This document shows, piece after piece, positions 1 through 9,345 of a stretch of DNA of 42,450 nucleotides; position 1 is the stretch's first letter, and every line of letters starts with the position of its first letter. Origin of the DNA: Lysobacter sp. Root76 (GTDB lineage: Bacteria > Pseudomonadota > Gammaproteobacteria > Xanthomonadales > Xanthomonadaceae). The stretch lies in assembly GCF_001428685.1 (NCBI RefSeq), contig NZ_LMIK01000010.1, positions 1-42,450 on the forward strand, given 5' to 3'. The notes beneath the pieces are model-generated. The model was not told the DNA's origin, searched no databases, and saw nothing but the letters and a program-made list of their open reading frames with translations. Both the position numbers and the translations under genes were made by a program.

Positions 1-36
1 CCGTCCTCGTCACCAAAGTGCCCGAGGGAGCCGCAC

Positions 37-64
37 ATCTTACAGCAGATTTCGCGACCGTCAA
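37..64 (-). promoter_or_regulatory. Strong sigma70 promoter, second of a tandem pair, reading out of the left edge
   Basis: Read on the minus strand this is TTGACG, a 16-bp spacer and TAAGAT, followed by a GC-rich discriminator (GTGCGGC). The -35, the -10, the spacer length and the CTGCTG just before the -10 are identical to those of the promoter at 143-170. Tandem strong promoters with GC-rich discriminators are typical of stringently controlled stable-RNA operons. The transcript leaves the window, so the rRNA operon itself is inferred. Confidence 0.75.
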
Positions 65-142
65 CACCCTGCGAAACCTTTTTTCTTACCGCTTCCCGAC
101 TTCCGTTCAGGCCGTTCGGCCGTCCCGTCTAGTGGGCCGCGC

Positions 143-170
143 ATCTTACAGCAGGCTTCGAATTCGTCAA
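143..170 (-). promoter_or_regulatory. Strong sigma70 promoter, first of a tandem pair downstream of tyrS
   Basis: On the minus strand the sequence reads TTGACG, 16 bp, TAAGAT, then the GC-rich discriminator GCGCGGCCC. It lies about 150 bp past the tyrS stop and 106 bp upstream of the near-identical promoter at 37-64. The pair looks like P1/P2 of an rRNA operon. In Xanthomonas, as I recall, tyrS sits just upstream of an rrn operon, which fits. Confidence 0.75.
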
Positions 171-235
171 CCGATTTCGCCACCGCTTTCGCTGCGCCCC
201 GCGTCGATCAGTAAAGCGTCTCAGCGGGGCGCGCA

Positions 236-251
236 TTGTGCACATGCACAA
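236..251. repeat. 16-bp inverted repeat TTGTGCA-CA-TGCACAA
   Basis: Two perfect 7-base arms are separated by two bases. The element lies between the tyrS stop and the two strong minus-strand promoters, in a stretch with no gene. It could be a protein-binding site acting on those promoters. The arms are too short and lack a U-tract for a terminator. No binding protein can be named. Confidence 0.45.
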
Positions 252-315
252 CGGATTTGGGAAGAGCGTTTTCGCGATTTCCTTAAAGTTTTTCGCGAAA
301 TCTTTTGCGCAAGCG

Positions 316-1566
316 TCAGCCGGCGAGCAAACGCACGCGCACGACGCGCTTGCCCACCGCGAGCAGGCCGTCGAAACCGGCGATGAAGGAGCGCTGCGGG
401 TCTTCGATCAACTCGTTGTCGACGCGCACGGCGCGCTCCTTGAGCTTGCGGTTGGCCTCGGAATTGCTGGGCGTGAGTCCGGCCGCGGTAAGCAGGGCGG
501 CGATGCGCAGCCCTTCCACGGCAACGGCTATTTCCCGCGCTTCCAGCAGGTCCCGGTCGACGCCGGCGCCGCGCGAGGCATTGATGTTCTGCCACGCCAG
601 TACGGCGCGCCGGGCCGCGTCGCTGCCGTCGAAACGCGCGGCGAACTCTTCGGCCAGGCGCAGCTTGATGCCGGTCGCGAACGCGCCCTGGCGGTCGTCG
701 CCCTCCATCGCGTCGTACTGCGCCCGCAGCTCGCGCGCATCGGCCGGACCGATGTCGAAGCTGAGCAATTCGATCCAGCGCCACATCAGGGCGTTGTCGA
801 TGCGCATGGTCTTCTGGACGATGTCGATCGCCGGTTCGTTGATGCCGATGTAGTTGCCCAGCGATTTGGACATCTTGGCCACGCCGTCCAGCCCTTCCAG
901 CAAGGGCATGGTCAACACGATCTGGGCCGGCTGGCCGTGGTGTTCCTGCAGGCCGCGGCCCATCAGCAGATTGAACTTCTGATCGGTGCCGCCGAGCTCG
1001 ACGTCGCACTCCAGCGCGACCGAGTCGTAGCCCTGCACCAGGGGATACAGGAATTCGTGGATCGCGATCGACTGCTGGGCGGCGTAGCGCTTGGCGAAAT
1101 CGTCGCGTTCGAGCATGCGCGCGACCGTGTGCTGGCCGGCCAGCTTGATCATGTCGGCCGCGCTCATCCTGCCGAACCACTCGGAGTTGAAGCGGACCTC
1201 GGTCTTGTCGCGGTCCAGGACCTTGAACACCTGGTCGGAGTAGGTCTGGGCGTTGGCCAGCACGTCCTCGCGGGTCAGCGGCTTGCGGGTGACGTTCTTG
1301 CCGGTCGGGTCGCCGATCATTCCGGTGAAGTCGCCGATCAGGAAGATCACCTGATGCCCCAGGTCCTGGAACTGCCGCATCTTGTTGAGCAGGACGGTAT
1401 GGCCCAGGTGCAGGTCGGGGGCGGTCGGGTCGAAGCCGGCCTTGATCCGCAGGGGGCGGCCGAGCTTGAGACGGGCCTCGAGCTCGTCGAGCTTGAGGAT
1501 CTCGTCGGTGCCGCGGCGGATCAGGTCTAGGGCGTCTTGGACGGAGGCGGGGCTGGAAGCGGACAA
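316..1566 (-). CDS. tyrS: Tyrosyl-tRNA synthetase
   Basis: Class I aminoacyl-tRNA synthetase that charges tRNA-Tyr with tyrosine in the cytoplasm. The 416-residue product has the HIGH-type signature HLGHT near residue 53 inside a Rossmann fold, the KMSKS loop (seen as AKMSKSLGN) near residue 233, and a C-terminal S4-like RNA-binding segment ([18 protein letters not shown]). Length and motif spacing fit the bacterial TyrRS group of about 400-420 residues seen in gammaproteobacteria. The only start that keeps the full N-terminus is TTG at 1566. There is no in-frame ATG or GTG upstream before the conserved start and no clear Shine-Dalgarno, so translation may be weak. The gene is monocistronic here, with stable-RNA-type promoters downstream. 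Confidence 0.97.
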   Translation of the reverse strand: MSASSPASVQDALDLIRRGTDEILKLDELEARLKLGRPLRIKAGFDPTAPDLHLGHTVLLNKMRQFQDLGHQVIFLIGDFTGMIGDPTGKNVTRKPLTREDVLANAQTYSDQVFKVLDRDKTEVRFNSEWFGRMSAADMIKLAGQHTVARMLERDDFAKRYAAQQSIAIHEFLYPLVQGYDSVALECDVELGGTDQKFNLLMGRGLQEHHGQPAQIVLTMPLLEGLDGVAKMSKSLGNYIGINEPAIDIVQKTMRIDNALMWRWIELLSFDIGPADARELRAQYDAMEGDDRQGAFATGIKLRLAEEFAARFDGSDAARRAVLAWQNINASRGAGVDRDLLEAREIAVAVEGLRIAALLTAAGLTPSNSEANRKLKERAVRVDNELIEDPQRSFIAGFDGLLAVGKRVVRVRLLAG

Positions 1567-1688
1567 AGGGAGGGCTCGCGTGGCGGACGCGGACGCCGAA
1601 TTGCGACCGCGGTCTATGAATGGAGTTAACAGGGAGTTAAAACTTACCGCAATGACCTGCGGACAAAAACCCTATTCAGGTCAAGGGT

Positions 1689-1717
1689 TTGACGCACGTT
1701 GCTCGCATGTCTATGGT
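1689..1717 (+). promoter_or_regulatory. Sigma70 promoter for the M23 peptidase gene
   Basis: TTGACG, a 17-bp spacer and TATGGT end 45 bp before the ATG at 1763. The element lies in the only non-coding stretch between divergent tyrS and the peptidase gene. Spacing is ideal and the -35 is 5/6. A transcript starting here could carry both the peptidase and anmK. Confidence 0.65.
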
Positions 1718-1762
1718 AACGCCGCTACGCAGCCTTCACACCTTTTGCAGGGGATTCCATCG

Positions 1763-3199
1763 ATGACCGCACCCGATTCCGGTTCGGACCGGCGCGAACG
1801 CCTGAAGGCACTGCGTGAGGCCGCTCTGCACCGACCGGTGCTGGCACGTCATCTTTCCGATGGATTCACCGGCCGCTGGTCGCGCCGCCAATGGGTGCAG
1901 GCCAGCCTGTTCGCGACCATGGGCATGCTGGTGCTGGCGATCGTGCCGGGCTTCAGCCCGGGCAACGCCAAGCCGCTGCACGCCGCGCGCCAGTCGCTGG
2001 CCTTGGCGCTGCCGCCGCTTCCGCTGGCGCGCGCCAAGGGCCAGACCGGCGACAGCTGGCAGCTGGTGCGGGTCGACCGCGGCCAGACCCTGGGCTCGGT
2101 GTTCAAGCAATTGGACATCCCGACCGCGACCATGCAGCAGATCCTCGAGCAGCCGGGCGCCAAGCAGGCGCTGACCCGGATGAAGCCGGGCACCGAACTG
2201 GCCTTCGACATGCCGGTCAACGGCACGCTGCGCAGCTTCCGCTACGACCGCGACGACAGCCATCAGATCGAACTGAGCCTGGACGGCGGCAAGATCTACC
2301 AGAAGGTGATCGCGCGCCCGAGCGAAACCCGCACCGTGGTGCTCAGCGGCAAGGTCGGTTCTTCGTTGTTCCGCTCGGCGCGCAAGGTCGGCCTGAGCCC
2401 CAACAACATCCGCACGCTGACCGACGACATCTTCAAGTACGACATCGACTTCAACGAAGACGTCGGCGCCAACGACCGCTTCAGCGTGGTGGTCGAGCAG
2501 ACCTGGCGCGAAGGCGAGCTGGTCAGCACCGGCCCGGTGCTGGCGGCGACCTTCACCAGCGACGGCAAGCTGCACACCGGCTTCCGTTTCGAGCGCAACG
2601 GCAAATCCGAGTACTTCACCGGCGACGGCCGTCCGCTGAAGAAGAGCTTCATCCGCATGCCGATCCCGTACGCGCGCCTGAGCTCGGGCTTCGGCGCACG
2701 CCGCCACCCGGTGCTGGGCCGCATGCGCATGCACAAGGGCGTGGACTACGCGGCCGGCAGCGGCACCCCGATCATGGCCGCCGGCGACGCGCGGGTGCAG
2801 ACGGCCGGCTGGATGGGCGGCTACGGCAACGCGGTGGTCCTGGACCACGGCCGCGGCTACACCACGCTGTACGGGCACATGTCGCGGATCGGCAAGATCC
2901 GTCCGGGCCAGCGCATCGCCCAGGGCACGGTGATCGGCTACGTCGGCAGCACCGGCATGTCGACCGGCCCGCACCTGCATTACGAATTCCGGGTCAACGG
3001 CGTGCACCGCAATCCGCTGTCGATCACCATGCCGCCGCCGGAGCCGCTGAGCGGTGCGGCGCTGGCGCAGTTCCGCTCGCAGACCGGTGTCGCGCTGGCG
3101 CGCATCCGTCAGGTCGAGAACATCATCTACGCCGACGCCACGCCGACCCCGAACCCGATGTCGCGCGCGCTGGCCACCAAGAAGAAGACCAAGGCCTGA
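1763..3199 (+). CDS. Membrane-anchored M23 murein endopeptidase (MepM/YebA-like)
   Basis: Zinc metallopeptidase predicted to cut peptidoglycan cross-links in the periplasm. The 478-residue protein has a basic cytoplasmic N-terminus, one membrane segment at about residues 46-64, an OapA/LysM-like region (about 85-165), a Csd3-type second N-terminal domain, and a C-terminal M23 domain. The zinc ligands are visible as HxxxD in HKGVDYAAG (near residue 324) and HxH in HLHYEF (near 404). The ATG at 1763 is preceded by AGGGGATT and by a good promoter, so the upstream extension of the frame into tyrS sequence is not real. The gene ends 20 bp before anmK, so it links cell-wall cleavage with recycling. 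It could equally be called a lysostaphin-family LytM endopeptidase. Confidence 0.92.
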   Translation: MTAPDSGSDRRERLKALREAALHRPVLARHLSDGFTGRWSRRQWVQASLFATMGMLVLAIVPGFSPGNAKPLHAARQSLALALPPLPLARAKGQTGDSWQLVRVDRGQTLGSVFKQLDIPTATMQQILEQPGAKQALTRMKPGTELAFDMPVNGTLRSFRYDRDDSHQIELSLDGGKIYQKVIARPSETRTVVLSGKVGSSLFRSARKVGLSPNNIRTLTDDIFKYDIDFNEDVGANDRFSVVVEQTWREGELVSTGPVLAATFTSDGKLHTGFRFERNGKSEYFTGDGRPLKKSFIRMPIPYARLSSGFGARRHPVLGRMRMHKGVDYAAGSGTPIMAAGDARVQTAGWMGGYGNAVVLDHGRGYTTLYGHMSRIGKIRPGQRIAQGTVIGYVGSTGMSTGPHLHYEFRVNGVHRNPLSITMPPPEPLSGAALAQFRSQTGVALARIRQVENIIYADATPTPNPMSRALATKKKTKA

Positions 3200-3219
3200 G
3201 GCCTGACCTGAGGCCTGAA

Positions 3220-4362
3220 GTGCCCGCAAACACGCAGGCCCCCGCCGCGGGGCTGTTCGTCGGCCTGATTTCCGGCACCAGCGCAGACGGCATCGACGCC
3301 GCGCTGGTGCGTTTCGACTCCGCGCAGCATTGCGAACTGGTCCTGGGCCGCACCTACCCGTGGCAGGACGCGCTGCGCGCGCGCCTGGTCGCGCTGGGCC
3401 AGGGCGGCGACGCGCAGTCGCTGGAAGAACTGGGCACGCTCGACGTGCAGATCGCCGACGCCTTCGCCGAGGCCGCGCTGGCCTTGCTGGACGAAGCCGG
3501 GGCCGGCGCCGCCGACGTCAATGCGATCGGCTCCCACGGCCAGACCGTGCGCCACCGCCCCGAGGGCGCGTTCTACGACGGCCGCCATCCCTTCACCTGG
3601 CAGCTTGGCGACGGTCACCGCATCGCCGAGCGCTGCGGCATCGCCACGGTCGCCGACTTCCGCCGCCGCGACGTCGCCGCCGGCGGTCACGGCGCGCCGC
3701 TGGTGCCTGCCTTCCACGCCGCCCAGCTGCGCGCGGCCGACGAGGACCGCGCGGTGCTGAACCTGGGCGGGATCGCCAACTACACCCTGCTGCCGGCCAG
3801 CGGCGCGGTGCGCGGCTTCGACACCGGCCCGGCCAACTGCCTGATGGACGCCTGGCACCTGCTGCACCGCGGCGGCGCCTACGATGCCGACGGCGAGTTC
3901 GCCGCACAGGGCGAGTCCGATCCGGAACTACTGGCGCGCCTGCTCGACGAGCCCTGGTTCGCGCTGCCGCCGCCCAAGAGCACCGGCCGCGAGCACTTCC
4001 ACCTCGACTGGGTGCGCTCGCGCCTGAGCGGCGACGAGCGCGTCGAGGACGTGCAGGCGACCCTGCTGGAGCTGAGCGCGATCACCATCGCCGACGCCCT
4101 GCGCGCGCAGCAGCCCGGCACGCGCCGGGTGCTGGCCTGCGGCGGCGGCGTGCGCAATGCGCAGCTGCTGGGGGCGATCGCCGCGCAATTGCCGGACGTC
4201 GTATTGGAGTCCACCGCGGCCTACGGCCTGGATCCGGATTTCGTCGAAGCCATGGCCTTCGCCTGGCTGGCGCGGCAGACCCTGGCCGGCTTACCCGGCA
4301 ACCTGCCCAGCGTGACCGGCGCGCGCGGTCCGCGCGTGCTCGGCGTGGTTTATCCAGCCTGA
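3220..4362 (+). CDS. anmK: Anhydro-N-acetylmuramic acid kinase
   Basis: Cytoplasmic kinase that opens and phosphorylates 1,6-anhydro-MurNAc to MurNAc-6-phosphate during peptidoglycan recycling. The 380-residue product begins with the family signature [16 protein letters not shown]. It also has [11 protein letters not shown], the [10 protein letters not shown] segment, [12 protein letters not shown], and the C-terminal ACGGGVRN of the ASKHA fold. The start is GTG at 3220 and gives the usual family length. The Shine-Dalgarno is weak (CTGAGG). The gene is 20 bp behind the M23 peptidase and its 3' end overlaps a convergent small gene by 13 bp. With the ampG homologue at 4778-6397 it makes a small recycling cluster. 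Confidence 0.95.
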   Translation: MPANTQAPAAGLFVGLISGTSADGIDAALVRFDSAQHCELVLGRTYPWQDALRARLVALGQGGDAQSLEELGTLDVQIADAFAEAALALLDEAGAGAADVNAIGSHGQTVRHRPEGAFYDGRHPFTWQLGDGHRIAERCGIATVADFRRRDVAAGGHGAPLVPAFHAAQLRAADEDRAVLNLGGIANYTLLPASGAVRGFDTGPANCLMDAWHLLHRGGAYDADGEFAAQGESDPELLARLLDEPWFALPPPKSTGREHFHLDWVRSRLSGDERVEDVQATLLELSAITIADALRAQQPGTRRVLACGGGVRNAQLLGAIAAQLPDVVLESTAAYGLDPDFVEAMAFAWLARQTLAGLPGNLPSVTGARGPRVLGVVYPA

Positions 4363-4703
4363 TTCTTGCCGGAAGGCACTTCGTCGATCAGTTTTTGCAG
4401 GTCGGCGTCGATCTGGCTCACGCCCGCATGGCCCCACTCGCCCTCGTCGACCGGACGCGGCGCGCGCCCGATCAGGGAATAGCCCGGATCGCTGGGCACG
4501 CTTTCCAGGGCCATGATCGCGGCCTTCAGAGCGCTGGCATCGGTATCGCTGAAGCGTGCGGCCATTTCGGTCTCGCAGGCGAACAGGCCGTGCTCCAGCA
4601 GGTGCATCAGCGCTTCGTCCGGGGACCAGTTGCGGGCCTCGGCGACCCGGCGGATGCGTTCGGCCAGCACCGGGTCGATGTCGTGCAGGACAATATCGGT
4701 CAT
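4350..4703 (-). CDS. Conserved hypothetical protein with RHH-like N-terminus
   Basis: This is a 117-residue acidic cytoplasmic protein with no signal peptide or membrane segment. The first 45 residues (starting [19 protein letters not shown]) look like a ribbon-helix-helix fold: a short strand followed by two helices, as in FitA/Arc-type DNA-binding proteins. The rest is acidic and lacks a recognisable motif. No toxin gene lies beside it, so an antitoxin role is not supported. It overlaps the end of anmK by 13 bp in a convergent arrangement and lies 74 bp from the start of the minus-strand strip below it. Codon use and composition match its neighbours, which supports a real gene. Function unknown. 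Confidence 0.75.
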   Translation of the reverse strand: MTDIVLHDIDPVLAERIRRVAEARNWSPDEALMHLLEHGLFACETEMAARFSDTDASALKAAIMALESVPSDPGYSLIGRAPRPVDEGEWGHAGVSQIDADLQKLIDEVPSGKNQAG

Positions 4704-4777
4704 CGCCGCACTTTACCTCAGCAAACCGTGGGTTTTGTGCATGAACGTCGGTGAATCGTGAGCGCGGTCGCGAGCGT

Positions 4778-6397
4778 TCAGGCGACGGTGGCCGGCGCCG
4801 CCACCGGACGCCGCATCACCAGCAGCAGGCATAGCAACAGCGCCGGAATGCCGATCAAGGCGGTGCCGATGAAGAACAGCGAATACGCCTCCAGCAAGGT
4901 GCGGCCGGTTTCCAGGTGCTCCACCGCGAGCCCCGACAAGCCCTTGAGGAACTTGCCGGGCATGGCATAGAACGAACTCAGCAGGGCGTACTGGGTGGCG
5001 GTGTAGCCCACGCTGGTCAGGCTGGACATGTAGCCGACCAGGGCCACGCCGGCGTAGCCGTTGCTGAAGTTGTCGATCGCCATGACGATCGCGAACACGG
5101 TCGGGTCGCTGCCGTGCAGGGCCAGGTAAGCGAAGGCCAGGTTGGAGGCCGGACCCAGCACCGCGCCCACCAGCAGGGTCGGGACGAAGCCGAAGCGGAT
5201 CGCGCTCAGGCCGGCCGCAGCGATGCCGACGATGGTCGCGATCATCCCGACTGAGACGCGCACCGCACCCACGGTCTCCTTGCCCACCCCCAGGTCGGCG
5301 TAGAACGGGTTGGCCATCGGCCCGAGCACGAAGTCGGGCAGCCGGTACAGGCTGATCGCCAGCAGCATGAGCAAAGCCCACTTTCCGTGGGTGCGCAGGA
5401 ACATCAGCAGCGGGCCGAGCACCGCATCGAAGAAGCGCAGCAGCGGCCGCACCAGCGGCCGCGACCAGGTCGCCTCGTGCACCGGCTGGCCGCCCTGGGG
5501 TCGGCGCATCAGCAGCCACAGCACCAACGCCACGCCGCCGGCGAACACGGCGTCGAGATAGCTCCAGTCGGCGTCCCAGAAGTTGTGCTTGGCGACCTGG
5601 TAGGCCACCGCGAGCACGCCGATCGCCAGGGCCGCGAGCCAGCGCACCACCATCGCGTCGGACACGCCGAGCTTTTCGTCGGCCGCATCGACGATCTCGA
5701 TCACCGGTTCGGGGTCGGCCAGGCGCGCCTCGCGCGCCAGGAACACCGCGACCATACCCACGCCCAGCAGCAGTGCCATGATCTCGTACGAAACCGCCCA
5801 GCCCACGCGCGCGGCCATGATCAGGATCAACGCATCGGTTACTTGCAATGCGGCGCGGTAGCCCAGCGCGCCGCTCGCGGTCAGCAGGCCCTGCTGCTCG
5901 TTGCTGTCGGCGCTTTCGATGCGCCAGGCGTCGATCACGATGTCCTGGGTTGCCGAGGCGAACGCGACCACCAACGCCAGCGCGCCGAATACCAGCAGGT
6001 GGTTCAGCGCCACCCCGCCTAGCACCAGCTCGCCCTTGTGCGGTTCGACCAGGGCCATGCCCAGCAGCGCGGCGCTGGCGACGATCTGCGACAGCAGCAT
6101 CCAGCCGCGGCGGCGCCCGAGCCAGCGCCCGAACAGCGGCGCATAGGCCTTGTCGACCAGCGGCGCCCACAGGAATTTCAGCGAGTACGCCAGCCCGACC
6201 CAGGACAGGAAGCCGATCGTCGACAGCTCGATCGCGTTCTCGCGCATCCAGTACCCGAGCGTGTTGCCGACCAGGTAGATCGGGATGCCCGAGCTGAAGC
6301 CCAGCAGCAGCATCGCCAGCACCTTGGGCTCGCGCAGGCTCTTGAGCACCTGCCGCCAGCCCGGGCGCGGCTTCGCCGCGGCGGCGTCAGAGCTCAT
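4778..6397 (-). CDS. ampG: AmpG-family muropeptide permease (MFS)
   Basis: Inner-membrane major-facilitator transporter predicted to import GlcNAc-anhydroMurNAc peptides for recycling. The 539-residue protein has about 14 hydrophobic segments. Its opening (LLLGFSSGIPIYLVGNTLGYWM) and the segment LKFLWAPLVDKAYAP match AmpG. The motif QDIVIDAW is conserved in AmpG and in the related acetyl-CoA transporters. AmpG runs to about 490-590 residues, so the length fits. The ATG lies inside the end of xthA (11-bp overlap), which suggests co-transcription. Nearby anmK uses the sugar that this permease brings in, which supports the assignment. In many bacteria AmpG also feeds the inducer of AmpC beta-lactamase, but no ampR or ampC is in this window. 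Confidence 0.92.
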   Translation of the reverse strand: MSSDAAAAKPRPGWRQVLKSLREPKVLAMLLLGFSSGIPIYLVGNTLGYWMRENAIELSTIGFLSWVGLAYSLKFLWAPLVDKAYAPLFGRWLGRRRGWMLLSQIVASAALLGMALVEPHKGELVLGGVALNHLLVFGALALVVAFASATQDIVIDAWRIESADSNEQQGLLTASGALGYRAALQVTDALILIMAARVGWAVSYEIMALLLGVGMVAVFLAREARLADPEPVIEIVDAADEKLGVSDAMVVRWLAALAIGVLAVAYQVAKHNFWDADWSYLDAVFAGGVALVLWLLMRRPQGGQPVHEATWSRPLVRPLLRFFDAVLGPLLMFLRTHGKWALLMLLAISLYRLPDFVLGPMANPFYADLGVGKETVGAVRVSVGMIATIVGIAAAGLSAIRFGFVPTLLVGAVLGPASNLAFAYLALHGSDPTVFAIVMAIDNFSNGYAGVALVGYMSSLTSVGYTATQYALLSSFYAMPGKFLKGLSGLAVEHLETGRTLLEAYSLFFIGTALIGIPALLLCLLLVMRRPVAAPATVA

Positions 6398-7160
6398 AGT
6401 CGACGATGAACGGGGCGTGGTCGGAGAAACGCGGTTCCTTCTGGATCGCCCAGCCGCGCAGGCGGTCGCGCAGGCCCGGGGTCACCAGCTGGTAGTCGAT
6501 GCGCCAACCCACGTCGTTGCCGCGCGCGCCGCCGCGGTTGCTCCACCAGGTGTAGTCCTGGCCTTCGGTATTGAGCGCGCGGTAGGCGTCGACCCAGCAC
6601 TTGTCGCCGTCGCACAGGCCGTTCAGCCACTCGCGCTCGGGCGGCAGGCAGCCGGAGTTCTTCTGGTTGCTGGTCCAGTTCTTGATGTCCAGGCGGCTGC
6701 GCACGATGTTCCAGTCGCCGCACAGCACGTATTCGCGGCCGCTGCGCAGCCACTCGTCCAGCTTGGGCTTGAGCCAGTCCATAACCTCGAACTTGAAGCC
6801 CTGGCGCAGCTCGCCCGAGGAACCGGACGGGATGTAGAACGAAACGACGCTGAGATTGCCGAAACGTGCCTCGATGTAGCGGCCTTCGTCGTCGAACGGC
6901 GCCCAACCCATCGCGGTGCGGACCTCGTCCGGTTCGCGCTTGGAGTAGATCGCGACGCCGCTGTAGCCCTTCTTGGTGATCGCGTCGCGGAAGTAGGCGC
7001 GGTAGCCCTCGGGCAGAAATGCCGGGCCGGTGAGCTGGTGCTCCTGGGCCTTGGTTTCCTGGATGCACAGCACGTCGGCGTTCTGGGTGCGGAACCAGTC
7101 GAAGAAGCCCTTGGTGGCCGCCGAACGCAGGCCGTTGGCATTGAAGCTGATGATGCGCAT
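6387..7160 (-). CDS. xthA: Exodeoxyribonuclease III / AP endonuclease
   Basis: Mg-dependent enzyme of base-excision repair that nicks DNA at abasic sites and has 3'-5' exonuclease activity. The 257-residue product shows the family blocks in order: N-terminal IISFNANGLRSA, the metal-ligand segment CIQETKAQ, YSGVAIYSK, CGDWNIVRS (the catalytic D-x-N), a central WWSNRGGARGNDVGWRIDY, and the terminal FSDHAP catalytic histidine. I chose the ATG at 7160 because GGAG lies 5 bases upstream. A GTG two codons earlier (7166) is the alternative. The stop overlaps the ampG start by 11 bp, so the two are probably co-transcribed. The upstream gap separates it from the divergent acetyltransferase gene. Confidence 0.95.
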   Translation of the reverse strand: MRIISFNANGLRSAATKGFFDWFRTQNADVLCIQETKAQEHQLTGPAFLPEGYRAYFRDAITKKGYSGVAIYSKREPDEVRTAMGWAPFDDEGRYIEARFGNLSVVSFYIPSGSSGELRQGFKFEVMDWLKPKLDEWLRSGREYVLCGDWNIVRSRLDIKNWTSNQKNSGCLPPEREWLNGLCDGDKCWVDAYRALNTEGQDYTWWSNRGGARGNDVGWRIDYQLVTPGLRDRLRGWAIQKEPRFSDHAPFIVDYEL

Positions 7161-7229
7161 GCGCACTCCGGAGCGTAATGCGGCCGATCATAGCAATGGC
7201 CCGGGCGCCGGTGGCCTATCATGCCGGGC

Positions 7230-7778
7230 ATGTCAGTAGTCCCCGCCGCGACCGCGACCGTCCGCGTCGTCCCCATCGACGACGCGCTCGCCGATGCGGT
7301 GCGCGCGCTGCGGGTCGCGCCCGAGCAGCTGCAGTTCGTCGGCGAGACCGCGTTCAACCTCGACGACACCCGCCGCGATCCGTCCAGCGAGGCGATGGCG
7401 GTGTTGGCCGGCGACCAGGTGATCGGTTTCTACCGGCTCGACTTCCATCCCGAGGCGGTCGGCGGCCGCGCCTTCGACGAGCTCAGCGTGGGCCTGCGCG
7501 CGGTGGTGATCGACCGCGAGCGCCAGGGCCGCGGCTACGGCGCCCAGGCCATGGACGCCTGTTGCGACGACCTGCGCCGGCGCCACCCGCAGCTTCGACT
7601 GCTGGCATTGACGGTCAACTGCCGCAATCTCGCCGCGATCGCCGCCTATCGGCGCTCCGGCTTCGTCGACACCGGCGAACTGTTCCTGGGCGGCGCCGCC
7701 GGCCCGCAGCACCTGATGCTGCGCCGACTGCAGCCGCCCGCCACCGATCGATCAACCGCCCCCAGCACGCCCCCATGA
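7230..7778 (+). CDS. GNAT-family N-acetyltransferase
   Basis: Predicted acetyl-CoA-dependent acetyltransferase of unknown substrate. The 182-residue product carries the acetyl-CoA binding motif A as ERQGRGYGAQAM, the preceding beta strand VVIDRE, and motif B as NCRNLAAIAAYRRSGF near the C-terminus. The start is not certain: ATG at 7230 is used here, and ATG at 7221 would add three residues. Neither has a strong Shine-Dalgarno. The stop overlaps the pyrE start as ATGA, so the two genes are translationally coupled. This says little about the substrate, because such GNATs often ride in housekeeping operons. Confidence 0.87.
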   Translation: MSVVPAATATVRVVPIDDALADAVRALRVAPEQLQFVGETAFNLDDTRRDPSSEAMAVLAGDQVIGFYRLDFHPEAVGGRAFDELSVGLRAVVIDRERQGRGYGAQAMDACCDDLRRRHPQLRLLALTVNCRNLAAIAAYRRSGFVDTGELFLGGAAGPQHLMLRRLQPPATDRSTAPSTPP

Positions 7779-8437
7779 CCGACCACCGCACCCGCTTCCT
7801 CCAGCTCGCCCTGCGCGCCGACGCCCTGCGCTTCGGCGAGTTCACCCTCAAGTCCGGCCGCAGCAGCCCGTATTTCTTCAACGCCGGCCGCTTCGACACC
7901 GGCGCCGCGCTGGCCGAACTGGCCGGCTGCTACGCCGACGCCATCGACGCCCACGGCCTGGGCTTCGATCTGCTGTTCGGGCCGGCCTACAAGGGCATTC
8001 CGTTGGCGACCGCGCTGGCCTGCGAGTACGCGCGCCGCGGCCGCGACCTGCCGCTGGCGTTCAACCGCAAGGAAGCCAAGACCCACGGCGAGGGCGGCAG
8101 CCTGATCGGCGCGCCGCTGGCCGGCCGCCGCGTGCTGATCGTCGACGACGTGATCACCGCCGGCACCGCGATCCGCGAAGCGCTGGCGATCATCGCCGAT
8201 GCCGGCGGTAGCGCGGCCGGCATCGTGATCGCGCTGGACCGTCAGGAAGCCGTCGACCCGGCCACATCGCGACGCTCGGCGGCAGAAACTGTCGCAATCG
8301 AACAAGGCCTGCCGGTGATCGCCGTCGCCAGCCTCGCCGACCTGCTCGCCTTCACCGGCGAAAGCGCCGAGTTCGGCGCCCAGCGCGAGCGCCTGCTCGA
8401 CTACCGGGAGCGCTACGGCAGCCGCGCCGAGGCTTGA
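7775..8437 (+). CDS. pyrE: Orotate phosphoribosyltransferase
   Basis: Joins orotate to PRPP to give OMP in de novo pyrimidine synthesis. The 220-residue protein starts with the family N-terminus (FLQLALRADALRFGEFTLKSGR) and has SSPYFFNAG and the FGPAYKGIPLA segment. It also carries the flexible-loop KEAKTHGEGG and the PRPP-binding motif VLIVDDVITAGTA. All hallmark residues are present and length matches the gammaproteobacterial type (about 213-220). Translation is coupled to the acetyltransferase upstream through a 4-bp ATGA overlap. There is no pyrimidine-responsive attenuator visible, because the gene has no leader of its own. Confidence 0.97.
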   Translation: MTDHRTRFLQLALRADALRFGEFTLKSGRSSPYFFNAGRFDTGAALAELAGCYADAIDAHGLGFDLLFGPAYKGIPLATALACEYARRGRDLPLAFNRKEAKTHGEGGSLIGAPLAGRRVLIVDDVITAGTAIREALAIIADAGGSAAGIVIALDRQEAVDPATSRRSAAETVAIEQGLPVIAVASLADLLAFTGESAEFGAQRERLLDYRERYGSRAEA

Positions 8438-8585
8438 ATCCTGCAGCCGCGCGTCCGGCCGATCGGCCCAGCCAGGCGCGTGGGCGGAATCGTGACAGCG
8501 GTTGCACGCGCGAGGTGCTTGTATGGCCCGACTCTTGCGTCAGTTCTGTCCCATGACCCATGCATCGCGATGGCAGGGAGCCGAC

Positions 8586-9257
8586 ATGAACCCGAAGCCC
8601 CAGACGTTTAAGACCCGGACCCTGCTGACGGGCGCCGTGCTGCTGGCCCTGGCGGCGACCGCCGCGGTCGCGCAGGACGCCCCGAAGAAGAAGCTCTACT
8701 GCTGGAACGAGAACGGCCGCAAGGTCTGCGGCGACGCCCTGCCGGCCAGCGCGGTCGACAGCGCGCGCACCGAGTTCAGCGCCAAGAGCGGCCTGGCCAC
8801 CGCCCAGGTCGCACGCGCGCTGACCGCCGAGGAGCGCGCCGCCGCCGCCGCCCAGGCCGAAGTCGTGCGCATCGCCGCCATGGCCGAAGAAGCCAAGGTC
8901 CGTCGCGACATCGCCATGGCCCAGTCCTACGCCACCGAGGCCGATCTGCGGCGCGCGTTCCAGGAACGCATCGCGGTGATGGACGAAACCGTGAAGGCCT
9001 CGCAGTTGGGCGTCCAGGGCCGCCGCCAGAGCCTGCTCAGCCTGCTGCGCAAGGCCGGCGAAGAAGAACTCAACGGCAAGCCGGTGCGCGGCAGCCTGTC
9101 CGACAACATCCGCAACCAGCACGCCGAACTGTTGCGCCAGCAGAGCATCCTGGCCCAGCAGAAAGCCGAGCGCGCCACCATCGACGAAGACCTGACCGCG
9201 GCGCTGCAGCGCTACACCACGATGAAGGCCGCCGAGGCGGCGCGCGCGGGCGGTTGA
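8586..9257 (+). CDS. Exported coiled-coil protein of unknown function, DUF4124-like N-terminus
   Basis: This 223-residue protein has a clear Sec signal peptide (basic start, hydrophobic core LLTGAVLLALAATAAVA, cleavage about residue 27 before QD). A short mature N-terminal segment follows, with a Cys pair in YCWNENGRKVCGDALP. This resembles the first strand pair of DUF4124 proteins, where the usual pattern is W-x-x-x-x-G-x-x. The rest is Ala/Glu/Arg-rich helix from residue 75 to the end, probably a coiled coil. ATG at 8586 has CAGGGAG at good spacing. A bidirectional terminator follows at 9346. It probably acts in the periplasm. I can name no activity. Confidence 0.85.
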   Translation: MNPKPQTFKTRTLLTGAVLLALAATAAVAQDAPKKKLYCWNENGRKVCGDALPASAVDSARTEFSAKSGLATAQVARALTAEERAAAAAQAEVVRIAAMAEEAKVRRDIAMAQSYATEADLRRAFQERIAVMDETVKASQLGVQGRRQSLLSLLRKAGEEELNGKPVRGSLSDNIRNQHAELLRQQSILAQQKAERATIDEDLTAALQRYTTMKAAEAARAGG

Positions 9258-9345
9258 TGCGGCCCGCATCGCGTGAGCGGATGCGGATGCGGCTTGAGTA
9301 AGTCGACCGACCGAAGGCGCCCGCGGATTCCTCGGTGCCGAAAGC

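Noticed and set aside
221-1180. Long open frames on both strands across tyrS
   Set aside because: They are out of frame with a gene carrying HIGH and KMSKS motifs. The Arg/Ala/Gly-rich translations are typical GC-rich shadows.
1382-1762. Upstream extension of the M23 peptidase frame
   Set aside because: It runs into tyrS on the other strand. A promoter and Shine-Dalgarno support the ATG at 1763.
4350-4703. Toxin-antitoxin pair with the RHH-like protein
   Set aside because: No toxin-sized partner is adjacent. Its neighbours are anmK (convergent) and ampG.
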